A DNA stretch of 39,784 nucleotides from CANKHA01 sp034668785. GTDB lineage: Bacteria; Pseudomonadota; Alphaproteobacteria; Rhizobiales; Xanthobacteraceae. The position numbers and the translations under genes were made by a program. The stretch lies in assembly GCA_034668785.1 (NCBI GenBank), contig JAXDOS010000096.1, positions 1-39,784 on the forward strand, written 5' to 3'. The first letter of the stretch is position 1. The number at the start of each line of letters is the position of its first letter. Of this stretch, positions 34,275-39,784 are shown piece by piece. The notes under the pieces were generated by a model. It did not search any database. It was not told the origin of the DNA and saw nothing but the letters and a program-made list of their open reading frames with translations.

Positions 34275-34303
34275 GGCCTGCCCATTCGATCTAGGGACCT
34301 GCA

Positions 34304-35134
34304 TTGGTGAGTACTACTACGACCAGCTCCGACGCTGCCGCGCATCGCCGCGAAACCCAATCCTTCGGCACCGAAGGCATCAAGCCGCTGGAACGGCCTA
34401 GCCTGGTCACCTGCTTGGTTATGAGGGTGGTGGCCTGGGTGGAACGCCTCAATCTCCTCTATGCGAAGCTCGGCAACCCGCCGGTCTATGACAGCGCCGT
34501 TTTCCCTTGGGCCACGGAGATCGAGCGGGAATGGCCGGCCATCCGTCGTGAGTTGGATCATATCCTGCTGCGCCAGGACGCACTCCCCGGATTTCACGAA
34601 ATCTCCACCGACGTGTCCACCATCAGCCAGGATCGCGGCTGGAAAACCTTCCTGCTGTGCGGCTATGGCTTCCGCTCGGAGCGAGCCATCGGCCAATGCC
34701 CGGAAACCTGGCGCATCGTGCAGAAGATCCCGGGGCTCACGACCGCCATGTTCTCCATTTTGGAGCCGGGCAAGCACCTGCCTCCCCATCGCGGTCCTTA
34801 CAATGGCGTGCTGCGGCTGCATCTTGGGCTGATCGTGCCCGAGCCGCGCCAACAGACGGCAATCCGGGTCGGTCAGCAGGTGTGTTATTGGCAGGAAGGC
34901 CGCGCGTTGATCTTCGACGACGCCTATGAGCATGAAGCCTGGAACAACACGGCACGAACGCGCGTCGTTCTCTTTGTCGATTTCGTCAAGCCGCTGCGCT
35001 TCCCGGCTAACCTATTAAATTGGCTATTGCTGCATCTGGCGATGTTCACGCCCTTCATTCGCGAGGGCTCCGATAACCAGCGCAAATGGGAGCAGCGGTT
35101 CTATGCCGAAGCCGAGGCTTGGCGGAACCGGTAA
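34304..35134 (+). CDS. Aspartyl/asparaginyl beta-hydroxylase-type dioxygenase
   Basis: A 276-residue Fe(II)/2-oxoglutarate-dependent hydroxylase of the Asp/Asn beta-hydroxylase family, which also includes LpxO enzymes that hydroxylate lipid A acyl chains. Iron ligands H162 (PPHRGPYNG) and H210 (YEHEAWNNT) are visible, with R171 in LRLHLGL and R218 or R220 as candidate 2-oxoglutarate contacts. A hydrophobic stretch (LLNWLLLHLAMFTPF, about 237-251) may touch the membrane, which fits a lipid substrate. The substrate is not known. The start is TTG 34304 or GTG 34307; both lie behind AGGGA. Confidence 0.85.
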   Translation: MVSTTTTSSDAAAHRRETQSFGTEGIKPLERPSLVTCLVMRVVAWVERLNLLYAKLGNPPVYDSAVFPWATEIEREWPAIRRELDHILLRQDALPGFHEISTDVSTISQDRGWKTFLLCGYGFRSERAIGQCPETWRIVQKIPGLTTAMFSILEPGKHLPPHRGPYNGVLRLHLGLIVPEPRQQTAIRVGQQVCYWQEGRALIFDDAYEHEAWNNTARTRVVLFVDFVKPLRFPANLLNWLLLHLAMFTPFIREGSDNQRKWEQRFYAEAEAWRNR

Positions 35135-35175
35135 CCAGCCTTGATCTCGCCCCTGATCGCCTATAGCCCTCCCCG

Positions 35176-36522
35176 GTGCCATTCAAGACACCCGACCTGA
35201 CCAACACGGCCGCGCCGAAGGTGAGCTTCGTCTCGCTCGGCTGCCCGAAGGCGCTGGTCGATTCCGAAAGGATCATCACGCGGCTGCGGGCGGAGGGCTA
35301 TGACCTGACACGCGGTCATGACGGCGCCGACCTCGTCATCGTCAATACCTGCGGCTTTCTCGACAGCGCCAAGGAAGAGTCGCTGGGCGCCATCGGTGAG
35401 GCTCTGGCCGCCAACGGCAAGGTCATCGTCACCGGCTGCATGGGGGCTGAGCCGGAAAGCATCACCGCGCGCTACCCGCAGGTGCTCGCCGTCACCGGCC
35501 CGCAGCAATATGAAAGCGTGGTTGAGGCGGTGCATCGGGCGGCGCCGCCCCGGCACGATCCGTTTCTCGACCTGGTGCCGCCCGAGGGCATCAAGCTGAC
35601 GCCCCGACACTATGCTTATCTCAAGATTTCAGAGGGTTGTAACAATCGTTGCACGTTTTGCATTATCCCGCGGCTGCGTGGCGATCTGATCTCCCGCCCG
35701 GCCGGAGACGTGCTGCGCGAAGCCGAAAAGCTGGTCGCCGCCGGGGTGAAGGAGCTTCTGGTCATTTCCCAGGACACCTCCGCCTATGGGCTGGACCTGA
35801 AATACGCCTCTAGCCCTTGGCGGGACCGAGAAGTACGCGCCAAGTTCATCGATCTTGCCCGCGAATTGGGTGGCCTCGGCGCCTGGGTGCGGCTGCATTA
35901 CGTCTACCCCTATCCGCATGTCGACGAGGTCATTGAATTGATGGCGGACGGTAAGGTGCTGCCCTATCTCGATATTCCTTTCCAGCACGCTGCGCCCGCC
36001 GTGCTCAAGCGCATGAAGCGGCCGGCGGCGCAGGAAAAGACGCTGGAGCGCATCGCCGCCTGGCGGAAAATCTGCCCGCAGCTCACCATTCGCTCCACCT
36101 TCATCGTCGGCTTTCCCGGCGAGACCGAGGAGGACTTCCAGTTCCTCCTCGACTGGCTTGACGAGGCCAAGCTCGACCGCGTCGGCTGCTTCCGCTACGA
36201 GCCGGTGCGGGGGGCTGTGGCCAACGATCTGGCAGCTCTCGTGCCAAAGGAAATCATCGAAGAGCGCTGGCATCGCTTCATGGCGCGTCAGCAGGCAATC
36301 TCAGCAAAGTGCCTGAGGCAGAAGGTCGGAACCCGGCAGCAGGTGATCATCGATGAAGTCGGGCCGACTGTCGCCAAAGGCCGCAGCAAAGGCGACGCAC
36401 CGGAGATCGACGGCGCCGTTTATGTCGCTAGCCGCCGGCCGCTCCGGGTCGGCGAGATCACCACGGTGAAGATCGATCGCGCCGACGCCTACGATCTGCA
36501 CGGGGCCGTCGTGGGATTTTAG
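35176..36522 (+). CDS. rimO: Ribosomal protein S12 methylthiotransferase
   Basis: A radical SAM enzyme that adds a methylthio group to an aspartate of ribosomal protein S12. The N-terminal cluster ligands are C23 (LGCPKALVDSE), C59 (NTCGF) and C88 (TGCMG). The radical SAM cluster cysteines are C155, C159 and C162 (EGCNNRCTFC). A TRAM domain ends the protein (about 375-448). GCPKALVDSE and the RLRGD that follows the cluster mark RimO rather than MiaB. The start is GTG at 35176 with no strong ribosome site. It follows the hydroxylase gene after 41 bases. Confidence 0.95.
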   Translation: MPFKTPDLTNTAAPKVSFVSLGCPKALVDSERIITRLRAEGYDLTRGHDGADLVIVNTCGFLDSAKEESLGAIGEALAANGKVIVTGCMGAEPESITARYPQVLAVTGPQQYESVVEAVHRAAPPRHDPFLDLVPPEGIKLTPRHYAYLKISEGCNNRCTFCIIPRLRGDLISRPAGDVLREAEKLVAAGVKELLVISQDTSAYGLDLKYASSPWRDREVRAKFIDLARELGGLGAWVRLHYVYPYPHVDEVIELMADGKVLPYLDIPFQHAAPAVLKRMKRPAAQEKTLERIAAWRKICPQLTIRSTFIVGFPGETEEDFQFLLDWLDEAKLDRVGCFRYEPVRGAVANDLAALVPKEIIEERWHRFMARQQAISAKCLRQKVGTRQQVIIDEVGPTVAKGRSKGDAPEIDGAVYVASRRPLRVGEITTVKIDRADAYDLHGAVVGF

Positions 36523-36534
36523 CCCCATATTGTT

Positions 36535-36563
36535 GTCGTCCGCCAAGGCGGATGGCGGATGAC
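36535..36563. repeat. Palindromic element after rimO
   Basis: TCCGCC, AA, GGCGGA is a perfect 6-2-6 hairpin (36539-36552). It is nested in a longer inverted match of GTCGTCCGCC (36535-36544) with GGCGGATGAC (36554-36563), nine of ten. It differs in sequence from the REP at 2507 and may be another repeat family or a transcript-end hairpin. The rest of the 214-base gap to the next gene shows nothing else I recognise. Confidence 0.5.
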
Positions 36564-36736
36564 CCCGCCCCCGGGCTAACTGTCAGCGAAGTTGCGTCGG
36601 CTATCGGCTCCTTGCATGCGCTGACGATTCTTGATTTCCGGGGCGAAACCGGACGGCGGTGTGATCCGTAACTCCTCCACGATGGAGTTGCGGCAATCGA
36701 CGATTGCCAAAACCCCGCCGATAGGGGGCCAGAACA

Positions 36737-38056
36737 ATGCAGACCTTTCATGGATTAGTTGAGAATGAAGGACGCCATTATACCAATTGGGGCCGAAGCC
36801 GCGCCACGACGCCCGCAGTCTATGTTGAACCCATCAGCTATGCCGATGTTCAGGCGGTGGTCCGTGATGCAGAGCGCTTCCCGACGCCGGTGAGTCCTGT
36901 CGGCGCGCTGGCCTCGGTATCGGCAACCATCGTCAATGATGACGGTACGATGGTCTGCACGCGCAAGCTCGATGACATCATCGGCCTCGAACATGACGAG
37001 ACAGGGCGCCATGTCGTCCGGGTACAGGCCGGATGTCGACTGAAGAAACTCAACATGTGGCTCCAATCACATGGCGTCGAGATTCCCTTTCAGGCGGAAA
37101 TCGGTGAAGCCAGCGTTGGCTCGGTCGCTGTCGGCGACACAAAAGAGTCCTCCTTGGATGCGGCCGGGTATTTTTCCGCCCATGTGGTGGCTGTGACTTA
37201 TGTCGACGAAGACGGCGAGCTACGCACTTTATCCGACCACAAGGACGGGGCGGCGTTCCATGAATTCAAGTGTTCATTCGGCCTGTCGGGAATTGTAGTC
37301 GAGTGTCAGCTCGAAGTGCGCCCATCGACTCTGTGCAGGTCGGACATTTCACTCGCCGCATTTAACACGCCGGAGGACTTGGCCGCCGGAATCCTCGGCA
37401 GGCGCGAGGAGAGTGACGCTCTTCTGGCAATTGTGTTTCTGGATCAACTGGCGAGCTTTTTCGACCAACGGCACAAAGCCGGCTTTGGCTCGACCACTCC
37501 CTCCTCCTCACAACCCGCATGTGACGAGTTTCGTGTCGCCAAACGTCTGGCAATTCAGCATGGCTTTGAAGGCGTCGAGGTGCCGCAACCGAAGGGCCTC
37601 GTTTATTCGCGCCATGACTTCGTCAATGAATATTGGCGCCCTTCGGCCGAAGAACGCCGGCTCGACTTCCAATATTACGAGCATGATATCGGCCAGCTCC
37701 CCCGTGTTATCGTAGAAAGCTACAAATTCACCAAAGCGTTCAAAGAAGCCACCGGCTACGCGCCGAACGGCTGGGCAACCTATTTCGTCAACCGTCCGGA
37801 GACGGCAAAAAAGCCGTTCGGGCTTTATTCCGGCGGTCCCGGCGTATCGTTCTCGTTCGATCCGTTCTGCTCGAACCCGGCCGAGCCGCGATGGCAACGG
37901 TTCGCGCAGGAATACAACCAGCTGGCAATTCGTACACTGGGCGGCAACGCCTCTCCGATCCAAACCCAATGGTTGCAGCCGGGCGATGTTAAGATTCCGA
38001 AGAAATTGGCGCGCCCGCGTTTTACAACGAAATACTACAGCCAATTCCTCGACTGA
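36737..38056 (+). CDS. FAD-linked oxidase (VAO/PCMH family), function unknown
   Basis: A 439-residue protein with the VAO-type FAD fold: NWGRSR at 17-22, the FAD loop PVGALASVSATIVNDDGT (54-71), and GEASVGSVAVGDTKESSL near 122-139. The arrangement resembles aldonolactone/alditol oxidases. The usual GSGHS of that group reads GALAS here, so the histidine that binds FAD covalently is missing and the cofactor is probably non-covalent. The typical HWGK ending is also absent. The substrate is unknown. The ATG at 36737 has AGGGGG eight bases upstream. It converges on the ABM gene. Confidence 0.78.
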   Translation: MQTFHGLVENEGRHYTNWGRSRATTPAVYVEPISYADVQAVVRDAERFPTPVSPVGALASVSATIVNDDGTMVCTRKLDDIIGLEHDETGRHVVRVQAGCRLKKLNMWLQSHGVEIPFQAEIGEASVGSVAVGDTKESSLDAAGYFSAHVVAVTYVDEDGELRTLSDHKDGAAFHEFKCSFGLSGIVVECQLEVRPSTLCRSDISLAAFNTPEDLAAGILGRREESDALLAIVFLDQLASFFDQRHKAGFGSTTPSSSQPACDEFRVAKRLAIQHGFEGVEVPQPKGLVYSRHDFVNEYWRPSAEERRLDFQYYEHDIGQLPRVIVESYKFTKAFKEATGYAPNGWATYFVNRPETAKKPFGLYSGGPGVSFSFDPFCSNPAEPRWQRFAQEYNQLAIRTLGGNASPIQTQWLQPGDVKIPKKLARPRFTTKYYSQFLD

Positions 38057-38069
38057 TACCCGCCCTGTA

Positions 38070-38092
38070 CGGTCTTGGCATCGAGAAGACCG
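38070..38092. terminator. Hairpin between convergent genes
   Basis: CGGTCTT (38070-38076), 9 bases, AAGACCG (38086-38092) is a perfect 7-bp stem in the 51-base gap between two convergent genes. It lacks a T-tract, but its position suits a two-way terminator. Confidence 0.4.
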
Positions 38093-38107
38093 CAGTAGGA
38101 TTCTGCA

Positions 38108-38407
38108 CTAAATGACCGCTGCGTAGACCCGGCGATCCGGCGCGCCTGCCAGCAAGGGAATGCCGACGGCGAAAGCGTGCTGGACGTGCGGCGTCGTCAT
38201 ATGCGCCTCGAGCGCGGCCTCGTTCGTCCAGGCTTCATAGGCCGTGAAGTCGGCTGCGTCCGCCGGGTTCTGCAGCACTTCGTAGCCGGTACAGCCATTT
38301 TCCTTGCGCGATTGCACGGCGAGTTCGAGCAAGACGGACTTGAGCTGCTCGACCTTGTCCGGTTGCGCCGTCAATCGCAGCACCACTCTCACTGTTCCGC
38401 TTGGCAT
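38108..38407 (-). CDS. ABM-family antibiotic biosynthesis monooxygenase-like protein
   Basis: A 99-residue dimeric ferredoxin-fold (ABM) protein, close in layout to the YgiN quinol monooxygenases. The strand pattern VRVVLRLTAQPDKVEQLKSVL (6-26), SRKENGCTGYEVLQNPADAADFTAYEAW and the helix EAALEAHMTTPHVQHAF (83-region H) are typical. The substrate is unknown; quinol oxidation or heme-like roles occur in the family. The ATG at 38407 has AAAGGTG upstream. It lies 27 bases after the bioA stop on the same strand and is probably read with it. Confidence 0.85.
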   Translation of the reverse strand: MPSGTVRVVLRLTAQPDKVEQLKSVLLELAVQSRKENGCTGYEVLQNPADAADFTAYEAWTNEAALEAHMTTPHVQHAFAVGIPLLAGAPDRRVYAAVI

Positions 38408-38434
38408 TAATCACCTTTGCTGATGGACTACATC

Positions 38435-39727
38435 CTATCTGGATTTTGCTTCCCGCTCGCGCACAATCTTCTCAACTGCACCGGTCAGTTTGACGATATC
38501 TTCAGGTTCCGTCGTAAACGCCGGCGTCAGATAAATGACGTTGCCGAAGGGGCGGATGAAGACCCCCTCCTCCACGAAACGCGCGCGCAAAGCGTCCAGA
38601 TCGTCGATCTGTTCCATCTCCACCACGCCAATAGCGCCCATCACGCGCACGTCCTTAACCCCGCGTATGCCACGACAGGCTTCCAGCCCAGCGGACAGCG
38701 CCGCCGAGATCGCCGCCACCTGATCGAGACGAGGCTCTTGCTCGAACAAATCGAGCGAGGCGTTGGCGGCAGCGCAGGCAAGCGCATTGCCCATATAGGT
38801 CGGCCCGTGCATCAGCGCCTTCTTCGGATCTTCCGACCAGAAGGCGTCGAAGACTTTCTTGCGCGCCACCGTCGCGGCCAACGGCAGCGTGCCGCCGGTC
38901 AAGGCCTTGGAGAGCGTAACAATATCCGGCACGACGCCCGCCGCCTCGCAAGCGAACATCGTCCCCGTGCGGCCAAAGCCGGTGAAGATTTCGTCGAAGA
39001 TCAGCAATACGTCGTATCGGTCGGCGGCCTGGCGCAATCGCTGCAACACGACGGGGTCGTGAAATTTCATCCCGCCCGCGCCCTGTGCCAAAGGCTCGAC
39101 GATGACGGCGGCGATTTCTTCCGCATAGCCTTCCAGAATGCCTTCGAACGTCGTCAGCGTTGCTTCGTCACGCGGCAGATCGATAATGAAATTCCTTGAG
39201 GCCTCGTCGTGGAAGGCGGCGTGCATGCCATCGTCGTCGGAGACTGCCATCGCGCCCATGGTGTCGCCGTGGTAGCCGCCCTTGAAAGCAATAAACTTTG
39301 CGCGTCCTCTAGGACCGCGATTACGCCAATACTGCACCGCCATTTTCATCGCGACTTCGACCGCGACGGAGCCGGATTCGGAAAAGAACACGCGGTCGAG
39401 ATCGCCGGGCAGGAGCGCCACCAGGCGGCGGGCCAGGGTCAACGCCGGCTCATGCGCCAAGCCGCCGAACATCACATGGGGCATGACCGCAAGCTGGCGC
39501 TCGACGGCTTGGCGGATATGCTGATGATTATAGCCGTGGCAGGCGGTCCACCACGATGCGATGCCGTCGATCAACTCGCGTCCGTCGGCGAGCACAATAC
39601 GGCTGCCATAGGTGCGCGCTACCGAAAGCGGCGGGCGGGCTGTGGCCATCTGCGCGTAAGGCAGCCAGATGTGGGCGAAGCCCGGGTCGAACCAGCCGGG
39701 CTGGGTTTTGTGCTTTTTGTCGCTCAT
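38435..39727 (-). CDS. bioA: Adenosylmethionine-8-amino-7-oxononanoate aminotransferase
   Basis: The biotin-pathway PLP enzyme that converts KAPA to DAPA using S-adenosylmethionine as amino donor. Motifs: GIASWWTACHGYNH (the WW pair that tells BioA from other class III transaminases), SESGSVAVEVAMKMA, PLP-contact D245 in FDEIFTGFGRTG, and the Schiff-base lysine K274 (TLSKALTGGT). The ATG at 39727 gives 430 aa and has GAAG six bases upstream. An ATG at 39742 in the same frame has no proper spacing. The REP repeat starts a few bases before the coding region. No bioB, bioD or bioF gene is in the window, though some could lie beyond its right edge. Confidence 0.95.
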   Translation of the reverse strand: MSDKKHKTQPGWFDPGFAHIWLPYAQMATARPPLSVARTYGSRIVLADGRELIDGIASWWTACHGYNHQHIRQAVERQLAVMPHVMFGGLAHEPALTLARRLVALLPGDLDRVFFSESGSVAVEVAMKMAVQYWRNRGPRGRAKFIAFKGGYHGDTMGAMAVSDDDGMHAAFHDEASRNFIIDLPRDEATLTTFEGILEGYAEEIAAVIVEPLAQGAGGMKFHDPVVLQRLRQAADRYDVLLIFDEIFTGFGRTGTMFACEAAGVVPDIVTLSKALTGGTLPLAATVARKKVFDAFWSEDPKKALMHGPTYMGNALACAAANASLDLFEQEPRLDQVAAISAALSAGLEACRGIRGVKDVRVMGAIGVVEMEQIDDLDALRARFVEEGVFIRPFGNVIYLTPAFTTEPEDIVKLTGAVEKIVREREAKSR

Positions 39728-39746
39728 TGTGCGCTTCAGCATTCCG

Positions 39747-39784
39747 CGTCATGGCCGGGCTTGTCCCGGCCATCCACGTCTTTG
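39747..39784. repeat. Second copy of the REP-type palindrome, cut by window end
   Basis: ATGGCCGGG (39751-39759), a 5-base loop, CCCGGCCAT (39765-39773), with the same CGTC flank and continuing CCACGTCTTTG. Over the first hairpin and its left flank it is identical to 2507-2533. Its position is directly upstream of bioA. Confidence 0.88.

Noticed and set aside
34268..34933. 221-codon minus-strand open frame over the hydroxylase gene
   Set aside because: It is antisense to conserved iron-ligand motifs and has no domain of its own.
1..39784. CRISPR arrays, insertion sequences and prophage genes
   Set aside because: No regularly spaced repeats, transposase, integrase or phage structural motifs were seen on either strand.

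Overview
The window looks like chromosomal DNA of a high-GC alphaproteobacterium of the Hyphomicrobiales, closest in style to Bradyrhizobium and its relatives. The reasons are the dusB-ntrB-ntrC-ntrY-ntrX-dat-hfq-hflX gene order, a fused ispDF next to a CinA protein that has only the amidohydrolase domain, the lpd-glsB-lipA-coq10 block, the rlpA-dacC-tmk-holB and metG-tatD-MBL blocks, and a palindromic REP-type repeat of the kind scattered through such genomes. Everything is assigned by reading motifs; no database search was run.

Layout. 164-934 is a LuxR-type regulator facing away from lpdA. 1074-4880 is a plus-strand run: lpdA (E3), a GlsB-type membrane protein, lipA, a small P-loop NTPase that appears frameshifted at its start, and a Coq10/RatA-like START protein. 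cinA and ispDF (4895-6599) run the other way and overlap. 6779-16949 is the long plus-strand nitrogen-signalling and RNA block: dusB, ntrB, ntrC, ntrY, ntrX, a D-amino-acid transaminase, hfq and hflX, followed by an orphan periplasmic binding protein. 17983-22800 is minus strand: mazG, dps, an MBL hydrolase, tatD and metG. A PAS-GGDEF-EAL protein and an oppositely oriented Ala/Lys/Glu-rich coiled-coil protein lie between metG and holB. The minus strand continues with holB, tmk, dacC and rlpA, and then a tripartite tricarboxylate transporter gene in which TctA and a TctB-like region are one polypeptide.

From 32374 the content becomes more accessory: tRNA-Ser(UGA), an arsC-aquaporin pair with unusual codon use, a small exported protein with mirror-symmetric cysteines, an aspartyl/asparaginyl beta-hydroxylase-type enzyme facing away from it, rimO, a FAD-linked oxidase, an ABM-type monooxygenase and bioA. 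A second copy of the REP repeat closes the window.

How the genes fit together. lpdA and lipA serve lipoyl-dependent dehydrogenases. NtrBC and NtrYX are two nitrogen/redox two-component systems in one block. rlpA and dacC remodel peptidoglycan and are co-transcribed with replication genes tmk and holB. arsC and the aquaporin fit arsenate reduction followed by As(III) exit. The least explained items are the mirror-cysteine exported protein with its divergent hydroxylase and tandem 9-bp repeats, the TctA-TctB fusion without a TctC, the P-loop frameshift, and the LuxR solo. No CRISPR array, transposase, prophage or rRNA gene was found.
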